The notes under the pieces: model-generated
The model's input: the letters and a program-made list of their open reading frames with translations, nothing else
What the model was told of the DNA's origin: nothing
The model's database searches: none
NCBI GenBank assembly: GCA_942159475.1
Contig: OW804098.1
Coordinates: 78,299,178-78,363,177 of the forward strand
Length of the DNA: 64,000 nucleotides
Direction: 5' to 3'
Source: Sthenelais limicola
Taxonomy: Eukaryota; Annelida; Polychaeta; Phyllodocida; Sigalionidae
Translations under genes and position numbers: made by a program
In this document: positions 8,914 to 18,159 of the stretch, in pieces
Position numbering within the stretch: position 1 is the first letter of the stretch
How the letters are laid out: the number at the start of each line of letters is the position of its first letter

Positions 8914-10319
8914 TTACTTTGAGATTTACTATGGGGCGATTGGCTTCTGTTATAGTTCTTATAACCTCCACGGTTATAGTTAGGGTCGTAATTATTTCCC
9001 CTGTATCGTCCTCTGCCATTTCCTCGGCCATTATACCTCTGGTTATTCTGGTTTCCTCTATTATGTTGTCTGGAACGATTGTAATACCCACCACGATTGT
9101 TGCCATAATTGTTTTGCCTTTGTGGCTGTTGGGAAGCGATTTGATTGACTTGCTGGGTTGACTTCTCTACCTTATCATTTGTACTCTGTATTTGCGTCAA
9201 AATTGCATTGATCGCCTCTGTTTGAGCCACTATCACTTTTGAAAAATCACTTCCCTGCTTGGGTGTGATAAGCTCGGCCTTAAGGGCCAGCTTCTTTGCC
9301 GCGGATAATGACTTTGGGTTATCCGACAGGACTACTTTTGATAGGTGTGGCTGCATGTTCATGAGATATATATGCACTTTCATTGTTTCTTCCATGTCTG
9401 TTTGGTCTAACATTTTAAACAGATCTTCACTATAGGCTTTTATGCCTTCTCCCTCTGTCTGTTTTCTGAACATATATCCTGACATCATCGCATCATGAGT
9501 CAGGGCGTCAAATTCTGTGTTAAACTTCAAAATGAATTGCTTATAGTCTGGGGTTGCATTGTCTCTCATATATCTAGTATAGAATGCTTTTGCTCTACCA
9601 TCTAAGAATTTTAATATTGATGTCAGATATAGTGTCTCAGGTGCTTGTAACGCGACCATATATGCTTCAAAATCTACTAAGAATTGTCTTGATGACTTAT
9701 ACGCGGTAGGTTCTTCGAATACCTCCGGTACAGATGCTAATGTTCTTCTTAGAGTGCTTGATACATTCTGCACCGATTGTTTCTTAATTTCTGTAAATGA
9801 TTCAGCAATTTTGTTCGTGAATTCTTCCATTTTCTCTGCTGTGGGGGCCTTGTCTGCCGACCGAGTTATTTTCTCCAGCAAACCTGCTGTCCCTGTCTGG
9901 CATTCTGCCAGCTTTTCAACCAGCTCGTCTAAATTAACAGGCATTTTGGCAGGTGTGTCACCTATATGATCGTTGGTGGTATTACTTACAATCGACTCTT
10001 CGTCGTTGTTGTCTAGATCGTCCTGGTCCTCTTCTTCTCCTGACTGTGATTCGTCCCCAGATGATTCTGTCTGGGCCGACGTCCTATCTTCACTTGTATC
10101 TTGGGTGCTATCCTCGCTTATTTCTGGGCTGCTGACTCCGCTTGTTTCTGGGTTGATTGAGATGTCCTTTGGCTGTAGATTGACTTCGGGTTCTTGATTA
10201 ACCGATAAGCCTGCCTCCTCTTGATGGGCAAGACCGAACTTCTCTGGTTTTTGGCTTCCTGGTGGGTTCAACAGCTGGGGCTTCTTGGATCTTGTATTCT
10301 GTTGGTTCTGCGTCGTCAT
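8889..10319 (-). CDS. gag: Gag polyprotein with Arg/Gly/Asn-rich nucleocapsid tail
   Basis: This is a 476-aa structural protein starting at an ATG 16 nt after the putative primer-binding site. The N-terminal ~115 residues are Ser/Glu/Asp-rich and disordered-looking. Residues about 190-355 match a Ty3-type Gag capsid (a helical region with the EFDALTHDAM-like segment and a KLALKAELI helix). The C-terminal ~80 residues are rich in RGG, NRG and YNR repeats instead of CCHC zinc knuckles, which suggests RNA binding through RG repeats. The stop TAG at 8891-8889 follows the slippery heptamer directly. Confidence 0.85.
   Translation of the reverse strand: MTTQNQQNTRSKKPQLLNPPGSQKPEKFGLAHQEEAGLSVNQEPEVNLQPKDISINPETSGVSSPEISEDSTQDTSEDRTSAQTESSGDESQSGEEEDQDDLDNNDEESIVSNTTNDHIGDTPAKMPVNLDELVEKLAECQTGTAGLLEKITRSADKAPTAEKMEEFTNKIAESFTEIKKQSVQNVSSTLRRTLASVPEVFEEPTAYKSSRQFLVDFEAYMVALQAPETLYLTSILKFLDGRAKAFYTRYMRDNATPDYKQFILKFNTEFDALTHDAMMSGYMFRKQTEGEGIKAYSEDLFKMLDQTDMEETMKVHIYLMNMQPHLSKVVLSDNPKSLSAAKKLALKAELITPKQGSDFSKVIVAQTEAINAILTQIQSTNDKVEKSTQQVNQIASQQPQRQNNYGNNRGGYYNRSRQHNRGNQNNQRYNGRGNGRGRYRGNNYDPNYNRGGYKNYNRSQSPHSKSQSNNSSNHPN
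8892..8898 (-). promoter_or_regulatory. -1 ribosomal frameshift slippery heptamer CCCAAAC (gag-pol)
   Basis: The minus strand reads C CCA AAC in the gag phase, directly before the gag TAG. This is the canonical X XXY YYZ form. Pol lies in the -1 frame and is open from 8913, so the gag/pol overlap is 25 nt and contains only this one candidate. A downstream stimulatory RNA structure was not evaluated. Confidence 0.75.
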
Positions 10320-10333
10320 AGAGGCACCTAGAT

Positions 10334-10351
10334 CGGGCCTGTTCTCCGCCA
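10334..10351 (-). other. Putative tRNA primer-binding site
   Basis: The minus strand begins TGGCGGAGAACAGG, one base after the probable LTR end (CA at 10354-10353). TGG is expected opposite the CCA end of a tRNA. I could not match the rest to a particular tRNA. Confidence 0.35.
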
Positions 10352-10352
10352 G

Positions 10353-10783
10353 TGATAGGTATGAAGAAATAGAGAACTCGTGGTTGACGATTCCGTAGTT
10401 TATTGATGAAGGTATATATGAATACTAATGAACATGGGTACATGTGAAGCTTATATAGTATGGTAAGTATGCAACGTCCATGTGACGTTTGGAATGTTCC
10501 TGAAGGATCTGGGTCTATCATGTGGATCTTTCTAGTTGGAAAGATCCATGTGATAGATGATGCAATGTACATGAATGTTCTGGATCCTTGATGATGCAAT
10601 GTTCTAGAGGGTTCTAGACAGTGCCAATATGTAGGTTACCTTAGGCTCACATGTTATGTTTACATTATGGAATTAATTAACTATTATCATTCTCATTAAC
10701 ATTATAATCATGAATCATCATATTCATAAACATATTAATTAGGTTATGCCTTATTACATAATATTATAAGGCCGGATATGACA
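10353..10783 (-). repeat. Probable 5' LTR of the env-bearing Ty3 element
   Basis: The minus strand begins TGTCATATCC at 10783 and ends ACCTATCA at 10353, giving TG...CA ends and about 431 bp. A TATA-like TATATAAG is visible near 10458-10451. The second LTR is outside the window, so the ends are inferred from the TG/CA rule and the neighbouring primer-site candidate. Confidence 0.5.
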
Positions 10784-11007
10784 CTAGGCCTTGCCAAAAG
10801 TGAAATGGTTGCAATGACTGATGGAACAACATTGAAGCTAGAGTTGGAATTAATGTAAAATAATTACTTTAATTACTTTTGCTTGCTGTACTTATTTTAT
10901 TTTCTGTTTTTGTCTTATAGTTGTTGTTTTTCTCACTTTTAATGACTGCCCACCACCCCGCCCTGGTTCCACCACTCTCTCTTCCTTGTTAATGTTTGTG
11001 TATAAGA

Positions 11008-11054
11008 CCTGCTCCCCACGGTAGTGGTATAGCCACTACCGTGGTTGGAGCAGG
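11008..11054. repeat. Perfect hairpin followed by a tandem copy of one arm
   Basis: CCACGGTAGTGG (11016-11027) and its exact complement (11033-11044) flank a 5-nt loop. The pairing continues with CCTGCTCC / GGAGCAGG after a 2-nt bulge. GGTTGGAGCAGGGAGGG is then repeated about 30 bp downstream. Confidence 0.7.
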
Positions 11055-12113
11055 GAGGGAACCACTATACTCTGGTTGGAGCAGGGAGGGCTCGCGCAGG
11101 CAGAGACACAAGTACACACAAGTGTGTGCTACTGGAGTAGGTGTAAACATGGGGGGACAACAGATAGAGGGTGGATGAATGTTTTCAAAACAGCATTTCT
11201 GTACCATGAACGCAGTAGTTTTTCCAGACAAAAGGGTAGCTAACTAAGTCAAGTTTCTCTCAGGTGAATTACAGGTTGCAACTTTCATGGGATAACAACC
11301 AAAGTTAGGCCATAAGGACAGGTCGTTCATATATGGGGAGAGGACGCTGATTCAGGGGGCGACAGGAAGAATTTCTGATGTGGGATTCCACCCTCATAGA
11401 GGGCGGGTCGGTCGCGCCTCGTCAAGCAAGATTATTACACATCATTTTTATTTTAATTTCTTCATCTACTCATCTTTCCATATGTATCTCCCAGTCTCAA
11501 TTTGAGGTTGATGCTAATACAATGCTAAAAAAATACAATTTATATGGGCAGATATGAGCAGAAAGCCAACGCCCCTCACTCTCACCCCTCCAAATCTGTG
11601 ATGTCATGAGAGGTATAACAACATTTGACTCAGAGACAGAGTGACCTGACTAATTAATAACATATAGGGAGCTTATCAAAGTCAAGAGCCAACATCACCC
11701 CTTCAAGTCACTCACTTGATGGTTTCACCCCCCACTGAGCTCAGCTCCTGGGACAGACTAACAGCTGCTGCTAATCTATATGCTTTGAAGACCCAACTGG
11801 ACATTGAGATTAGGCGGTTTGGTGATGTGGCATCATGCAGAGCTGTCACATAATTGTGGTTAGTCCCAATAGCCAAGATTCGGAATGGGACATGCTGACT
11901 GGTAGACTGGGGCCAGAGTAGAGGCTGGGTAATTTTGACCGGAAGAGGGGTCAAGCCACCTGTGTTTACATTATGAGGGTCCAGGTTTCAATGGACCCAG
12001 AGAGGGCACTTCATTAAATGTAATTTTAGAGACAGAAAAACATTTAATATTGCCACGGAATTTTAGGATATATGAGACAACACCATGCCCTATCTTCATC
12101 TTACTTAAATACT

Positions 12114-12255
12114 AATAATGCCTTCAGGCATTCCCTGGGAAAAAACGGATAATGCCTTCAGGCATTACCTGCAATACATGGGAAAAAACGGATAATGCCT
12201 TCAGGCATTACCTGCAATACATGGGAAAAAACGGATAATGCCTCCAGGCATTATG
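12114..12255. repeat. Tandem repeat in which every unit is a short hairpin
   Basis: Four units each contain TAATGCC-TTCA-GGCATTA or a near variant, a 7-bp stem with a 4-nt loop. They are separated by ACCTGCAATACATGGGAAAA-type spacers. The two central full units are about 52 bp and nearly identical; the first is shortened and the last has one substitution. Confidence 0.8.
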
Positions 12256-12476
12256 AGCATGTTATATTCTAAAAACAGTTATATTTTTTTTACTATTTTA
12301 CATATTCAAAATCTGCTTTCAGGATTATCTTCTATGTTGACTACATTTTTCATAAAAGATATTGTTTTAAAATAATACCATTGCCATGGCAACACAAAAT
12401 AGCATGTATTCATTAGATTACACATGGTGGGAAAACATTACGTCACAATGCAGACGACTTCAGTTCATAATGGTAA

Positions 12477-12976
12477 CCCATTCAGGTGTCGTAATTAAAG
12501 ATATTGCGTTGATATTCACAAAATAAGCTGTCAAAGTTAGATATCCAATGCCTCTTAGTATCCTGTGGTATCACATCAATGTAATCATTGTATTTTAAAT
12601 TGAATAAATAGGATTTTCCTTCTGATACCCATGTGCGTGCTGTCACCCATTTATGACGACGTCTGATATTGTTTCCCTGCAGCGAGATGCAGAAAGATTT
12701 GCCATTTATTTCTGGCTATATATAATCGTTTGAAATGATTTTTCCAGTGCCTGCCTTCAGTCCTATATGTCCTCTAAGCAAGCCTGTAGTTTGAACACTA
12801 TATAAGCATTAATAAATCCAGGAGATGAGAAACAAAAATTAATGTTATTTTTATGTGAGGCCTATGTCACCACCTCCCGTTTTTATAGGACGTGACGTCG
12901 TCCTATGACGTCAATCATAGCGATGCAATAACGTTTTTTAGACACACACACTTTGTGACGTTCAGCTGTGAATGGG
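12477..12976. mobile_element. Miniature inverted-repeat element, piggyBac-like ends (copy 1)
   Basis: The left end CCCATTCAGG is matched by TGAATGGG at the right end, followed by TTAA (12977-12980). The left flank is GTAA, one base from TTAA. The same ends flank 31935-32353. TTAA flanks plus a CCC start are the hallmark of piggyBac-type insertion. There is no transposase ORF, so it is non-autonomous. The interior is rich in GACGTC and ACGTCA-like words. Confidence 0.65.
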
Positions 12977-13357
12977 TTAATAGTTATGGAAAACAAATAA
13001 AAGAACAAATGTTGTGTCTAGGTGCAGGTTGAGTGCATGATGCATGCACCCGCACTGTGTTTGAGCGGGGGTGTGTACCTACAGCTGTGGTCAGTGCCCC
13101 ACCTACTCTCAGATAGGCCCTGGTGCCTGTATGAAATCAGTGCCAGATGTGGTATTTCGACCTAAAGACAGCGTTTCGGTTCTTGCCTATTAAGATAGAA
13201 TTCCATATGTTGAGGACTGGGTTGAAAGTTGTGAATGTACATGTAAATAACTTTTTCTTTGCCCTAGAAACCATGTCTACAATTCGCTTATGAATTACCC
13301 ATTTATATGAGAGGAAGTATAATCCAGTTTATAACCTTTACATTTGTCCCCTTTTTA

Positions 13358-14125
13358 TTAAAACCGAACATGATGTTGGTCTTTTTCGACATACAAGGTC
13401 CCAGAAGGGTTTCTTCCTATTATCTTTCTGCCCCCTATATCCTCGTTGAGATATCCCACCGATTCAATAAAGTTATACACCTTTGACCAGAGTCTTTCTG
13501 TGTCATGACACGTCAAGAAAAAATGAATCAAATCGTCTCTCCTGTCACAAAAAGAGCATCCAGGATGATCTCGAAAGGAGGCGTTTTTCAGGTAAAGGTT
13601 ACATGTTACAGTTCTATGTAGAATTCTGTACTGCAAAACTTGCAGTCTTGTTTCGCTTGTTATTTTGTACGAATTATTAAAAACATCTTTCCACTGTAAC
13701 TTTAGGTAATCTTCATCGCTTAACCCAAGTAGATTTCTCCACTTGTCAAGCTTTTCTCTCTTTACTTTCATACCCTCTACTAAGGCGCCATATATAGCCT
13801 TGCTCGTGCATACCCGAATATCAAAAGTTTTACTGTTTATCTTTATTTCTATATTCCCTTTATCCTCACAGGGGGGGGGGGGAATTTCTAATTCTCTTTC
13901 CCAGCTTTGATAGTGGAACATTTGCTTTTTCTTACTCTTAATAAGGCGATTCGCCCACAACCTTTCCTTGAGGATTTCATTTCTTGTTACTGGAGCTTTA
14001 CTGAAATAATATTTATCCCATATATTGAATATTTCTTGGTAAAAACCATTTAAGGCTTTCTTGGGCTTGCTCCTACTTAGCATAATTTCTTGGGCTTGTC
14101 TACCTGGGGCAGAGAAGGCGGCCAT
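13358..14125 (-). pseudogene. LINE ORF2 C-terminal region with CCHC zinc motif
   Basis: This 255-aa frame continues ORF2 after a one-base shift. Its key feature is the C190-x2-C193-x7-H201-x4-C206 motif (CSFC...HFFLTC), the zinc-binding tail typical of L1/Tx1 ORF2 proteins, thought to help nucleic-acid binding. The preceding region is basic. It joins the RT frame at a short T run near 14130-14134, where one missing base explains the broken frame. It ends at a stop just past the zinc motif region. Confidence 0.8.
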
Positions 14126-14129
14126 GGCC

Positions 14130-15758
14130 TTAAAGTCTGTCGTTGTTTGATAATATTATTCTTTGTACCCATTTGAGTCTATTTGTTGTTATAACCTCTC
14201 TAATTGTTCTTAGGCTCAGGCCACCGTTTTCTGCTTTTTGCGCTAGGAATGCTGTGCTAATTTTATGCCCTTTATTAGACCACACAAACTTCATCATCTC
14301 TTTATGGATTTCATCTTGAATCTTTACAGTTAGAGATATTGTCGCTAAAACATGCTGAAAAATAGGGAGAAGAAAAACATTACATACTAACACTCTGCCC
14401 TTTATAGTTAGGCTTCTTTTTCTCCACTGATTGATTAGCTCCTTAACCCTTTCCAACAGTTTTTCACTGTTTATTGAGGCCATTTTTGATTCGTTTCTTG
14501 GAGAGAGGAGAGTCACCCCCAGCACTCGCATGGTGTCTGTCCATTCGATTTTCAATATTTCTCTGTTGGATAATTTTATTCCACCAATATTAAATCCTTT
14601 CGATTCTTTTGCGTTCAGCCTAAGCCCGGAGGCTTCAGCAAATCTATCCAGCATTTGAATGGTCTTGTGAAGTGAAAACTTGTTCTTGACCATAACTGTT
14701 AAATCATCCGCGAATTGGACCAGCTTTGACTCTCCCCCCTCCAAGGGTATACCTTCTATATTTTTATCCTGCCTCATCTGTTCAGGTAGCCTCTCTACAC
14801 ATAAGATGAAGAGGGACGAAGAGATGGGGTCACCTTGCTTCATCCCTCTTCCAACGTTAAACCATGCTGAAGAGAAACCATTGTTGCAGAATGCTGCCAC
14901 AGATTTATTTAAGAGGGTTTTTACCCACGCTACATATACATAGTCGATACCATAGGCTAGCAATGTGTTCTCCAAGAATTCCCAGCATATAGAATCATAT
15001 GCTTTGGAAAAATCCAAAGCCACTACTAGACCTTGCTCTTTTCTTTTTTCAAGCAGAGAAATGATATCATCTACTCTTCTAATGGCAGAGCCGATGTATT
15101 TGCCCCTGACGAAACCATATTGGTCCTCGCCTATCAGTTTGGGAAGTATATTGTTTAATCTTTCCGCCAACACTTTTGAGATAATCTTGTAGTCCACATT
15201 GAGTAGAGTTATGGGTCTCCAGTTAGCCAAAAATATACTGTCAGCTTCTTTTTTAGGTATTACGTTAATTAACCCTCTTCTTTGTTCGCATGTCATTTCC
15301 TCGTCTTCTAAACAACAATATAGCATTTTCATGAACATTTCGCTTATTACTGGCCAAAAAGCCTGATAGAATTCTATCGTAAAACCGTCACTACCCGGCG
15401 CTTTGTTCCTTTTAAAGGTTTTCATAATTTTATCCACCTCCTGTTTAGAAACTGGACATACTAACATGTCATTTTCTCTTCTATCAACCATATTTGGAGT
15501 CTTATTGGGGTCTACGAATTCCTCCGCGATCTCCTGATCTAAATTCTCTTTGGCATATAGTTTGGTATAGAATTTTTCACCCTCCAGAAGTATACTCTTT
15601 TGGTTAGTTACTATTACTCCTTCTACATTAAGCTGTGTTATGCTCTTTTTACTTGCTTTGTACTTCTCTAGATTGCAGAAGTATTTCGTGGGTTTCTCTC
15701 CCTCCTCTGCCCACTTTGCTCTAGAGCGAACTAGGGCTCCCTCCGCTTTTTTTAAGGT
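14130..15758 (-). pseudogene. LINE ORF2 reverse transcriptase domain, frame-broken at both ends
   Basis: The frame is open from about 15758 through 14130; the first ATG is at 15491. Numbering from that ATG, recognised RT blocks are APGSDGFTIEFY (31-42), WRPITLLNVDYKI (91-103), QYGFVRG (124-130), ALDFSKAYDS (158-167), GMKQGDPISSSLF (216-228) and the active-site FADD at 260-263. Upstream of the ATG the frame encodes the conserved RSRAKW...GEKPTKYF linker, proving that ATG is not the true start. The frame is cut upstream by an inserted repeat and downstream by a one-base shift. The RT core itself is intact. Confidence 0.9.
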
Positions 15759-16786
15759 TTCCCCCGCCGAAGGCGGTACGAGCGCCGAAGGCGCTCGTAC
15801 TGGGGCACCTTATATAGGTTCCAGTTGTTGCCGCCTGTTCTTGGGCGTCCGCGTCGCTCCCTTATAAGGAAAACCCGACTCCGCCTGTTCCCACCTGAAT
15901 TTCCGACGCACTTGCGTACACATCGCGGTGATTTTACGCTCCCGCAAATTGATAAAAATCGCTATTTCTCTTCAAAATACATTGCCAAGATGTTGAAATT
16001 CCGAAAGAGCTTGCTTTTCTACCCCTATATATTTAATTTTATCAACATTTGTTTTTAAATGAGGAAGATATGAAGGAAACTGCATGGTTTCCATTAAACA
16101 ATAATTTTCGGCCTTTCCCCTGCTGCTTGACAAGTAGGGGAAGACTCACTCCACTGATAAAAATCTGATCGTGTCGCGTATCGGAGGAGGAGGGGGGGGG
16201 GGGGGAGGGCATTTTTTGTTTAGGCATATAGCCCCTATAGTAGAAACGGAATAGTCGGGGGAACTGTTTTCTCCTTGGTCACAACCAAATTCGGTGGGCC
16301 GACGATTGTACATTTTCTGACGACCTGACCCTATTGGGTTGTGGCAGGCACATCGCGGGGAAATTACGCTCCCGCGAAGTACTAAAAAACGCTGTTTCTG
16401 TTCGAAATACATTGACAATATGTTGAAATTCTGAAAGAGCATGCTTTTCTACCCCTATGTATTTAATTTTATCAACATCTGTATTCAAATAAGGAAGATA
16501 ATAGTGGTGGAACTTAGGGAACTTCATAGGGAAAGTATAGGCCTATCAATGCCGATGCCGGCGACGACGTAATAATATACTAGTTTTCACAACGTTAGTA
16601 ACGCACCATGACAACTAGAGTCCTGGACAACGCATAGACGTTTCCCGCGCGGAGTATCGGAGGAAGAGCGGGGGGGGGGTGCATTTTTTGTTTAGGCATA
16701 GATCTATAGGCTAGATCTATAGGCCCTATGATAGAAATGAATAGTCGGGAGAAACCGTTTTCTCCTTGGTCACAACCAAAATTTCT
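15757..16786. repeat. ~1 kb repeat inserted in the LINE: two diverged tandem units and hairpins
   Basis: It interrupts the LINE linker-RT region. It consists of two units of about 400-490 bp: unit one about 15905-16290, unit two about 16345-16786. Both contain ACATCGCGG, TTGAAATTC(C/T)GAAAGAGC, a long G run, GCATTTTTTGTTTAGGCATA and TCCTTGGTCACAACCAAA. At the left end are two hairpins with GAA loops: CCGCC/GGCGG (15764-15776) and an 11-bp stem (15776-15800). No ORF was seen. Its class is unknown. Confidence 0.65.
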
Positions 16787-17460
16787 TGTTTAGTTCCTGT
16801 TTTCTTATTTCTAGTAAAAGATTTTCTTTCTCTCTTTGTTCTACATTTAATCCATTAATTTTATCCAGTTCTCTGATCCTTATGGAGCATTCCTCGTTCT
16901 TTCTCCTTCTTTCTATTGCTAAATTTTTACCTAGAGACATCGCCAGCTCTCTAACTTTCAATTTAAAAAATTCCCATCTGGTTTTGTCGGTGAGGTTTTC
17001 TTCTTGTATCGATTTGGATATTCCTATCGTCGAAGGATAATTCCTCTAATTCTGCTCTTATAGCATTTAAGACCTTTTCTTGCTCTTTTGAGAAGTTTGC
17101 CGTAGGGGCATATACATTAAATATGCACATTGTCGACTCACGATTTTTAACAATAACTTATATCCATCTACCTTCTTGGTCTTTACCTGTTTTTTTAACT
17201 CTTTCGTTTACATCTTTAGACACCATTAACATTACACCTTTTGATGCTGATGAACCATGAGAAAAATATATTTTTCCTGGCCATTTAGACGACCATATGG
17301 CCTCTTTGTCCGGCACCGAGTGGGTCTCTTGCAACGATATAAGACAGCTTCTATTTTCTTTAAAACTATTATAAATGGCAGATCTTTTGACTACCCCAGC
17401 CAGACCGTTCACATTTAGAGAAATGAACTTAGTCAGTTCGTATTGACTGTCGTCCTCCAT
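16787..17460 (-). pseudogene. LINE ORF2 start: APE-type endonuclease remnant and linker
   Basis: From the ATG at 17460 the frame encodes FISLNVNGLAG, CLISLQETH and a GRWI block, the N-terminal motifs of APE-like LINE endonucleases (the Asn of NVNG and Glu of QETH are catalytic). A TAA at 17160-17158 interrupts it, but the same frame continues with a CIFNVYAPTA-like block, so the stop is probably a point mutation. After about 17040 the GDFN, D/N and H motifs of the endonuclease are absent, suggesting an internal deletion. The text resumes as an Arg/Glu-rich linker (16961 to about 16787). The nuclease is non-functional here. Confidence 0.75.
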
Positions 17461-17507
17461 TTCGGTGTGTTAATCCGCTTCTGATGTTATCTGGAGCTTG
17501 AGATAGT

Positions 17508-18134
17508 CTATTTCTTTTGTTCCTCCTGCTTTTTCTGATCTTGCTCGATCAGGAATTGCCTTGTTTTCATCCAAAGCTCTCCGAGAAGGTTGCCTTGGAC
17601 AGGCCACTTCTGGGAGTCTAGGGCTTCGATGTGGTCTAAATCCATCCCTATCCCCCAGAGTCGATTGTAGGATGCCTCTCCTATTTTCTTATCCCCGGTC
17701 ATAAGGAGGTAGTTCCTTACTCTTTCATTCTTTGACACTTTGGCCTTCAGGGCCCTAAGCACAAGCTCCGACCTGTGGGTTTCCCATTCATCCTGGTTTT
17801 GGGTGATGGCTCTGAAGTTTCGCTTGCAGCTTTTAGGATCGGTTGTGGCCAGAGCATATTCCATTTTCTCCACGTCCTTTCCGTAATAGGCTTTCTTATA
17901 TAGAATAAACTGTTCTACATTGTCAAATTCGTGTCCATCCAAGATAAATGGAGCTGAGTGGTGATTTGACAATGGGTTGTCCTCTGAGAAAAATATGAAC
18001 GTATTGTCATCTTCCCTCTTAGAGATTTTGGAAAGCACTAGCTCGGTTGGTAAGGTGGCAAGCTGGTCGTGTCTGTAAAAGTCTCCATTTACCTTTATAT
18101 TTCCTCTTACCAGCTCTACATTGAATCCATCCAT
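17508..18134 (-). CDS. NADAR/YbiA-like domain protein carried inside the LINE
   Basis: This intact 208-aa ORF lies between LINE ORF1 and the endonuclease, same strand. It matches the NADAR (YbiA/DUF1768) fold by motif: FFSEDNPLSNHHSAPF at 48-63, DGHEFDNVEQF at 66-76 with the Glu at 74 as the likely catalytic residue, W117, LRALKAKVSKNERVRNYLLM at about 126-145, TGDKKIGEAS at 146-155, LWGIG at 159-163 and LLGELWMKTR at 183-192. Known NADAR proteins cleave N-glycosidic bonds in NAD/riboflavin-pathway metabolites or remove ADP-ribose from guanine bases. The start ATG is 25 nt after the ORF1 stop. The frame upstream is open back to about 18180, so a reinitiation or fused reading is possible. Its role in the element is unknown. 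Confidence 0.8.
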   Translation of the reverse strand: MDGFNVELVRGNIKVNGDFYRHDQLATLPTELVLSKISKREDDNTFIFFSEDNPLSNHHSAPFILDGHEFDNVEQFILYKKAYYGKDVEKMEYALATTDPKSCKRNFRAITQNQDEWETHRSELVLRALKAKVSKNERVRNYLLMTGDKKIGEASYNRLWGIGMDLDHIEALDSQKWPVQGNLLGELWMKTRQFLIEQDQKKQEEQKK

Positions 18135-18159
18135 TTTCAGACTTGCCTGTTGAATTTTT

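Larger units (their letters stand above)
1..10783 (-). mobile_element. Ty3/gypsy (Metaviridae) element with env, errantivirus-like, 3' end off window
   Basis: The order on the minus strand is 5' LTR (about 10783-10353), gag (10319-8889), pol (to 4801), env (3658-1085) and an accessory ORF (731-237). All four ORFs are open without internal stops, so the copy looks young or under constraint. Pol domain order is protease, RT, RNase H, integrase, which is diagnostic for Ty3/gypsy and retroviruses rather than Ty1/copia. Env resembles the baculovirus F / errantivirus fusion protein class. No copy of the 5' LTR occurs in positions 1-1084, so the 3' LTR must lie left of the window. I infer an endogenous retrovirus-like element; whether it is infectious or expressed cannot be judged here. 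Confidence 0.9.
10784..13350. other. Non-coding intergenic DNA between the Ty3 element and the LINE
   Basis: No gene was seen. It contains a cruciform-like hairpin (11008-11054), a hairpin-containing tandem repeat (12114-12255) and a TTAACCC-ended inverted-repeat element (12477-12976), listed separately. The LINE 3' untranslated region probably occupies part of 13180-13357. Confidence 0.5.

Noticed and set aside
10198..10599. 133-aa minus-strand frame across the LTR and gag start
   Set aside because: Overlaps gag in another phase and the LTR; no recognisable content.
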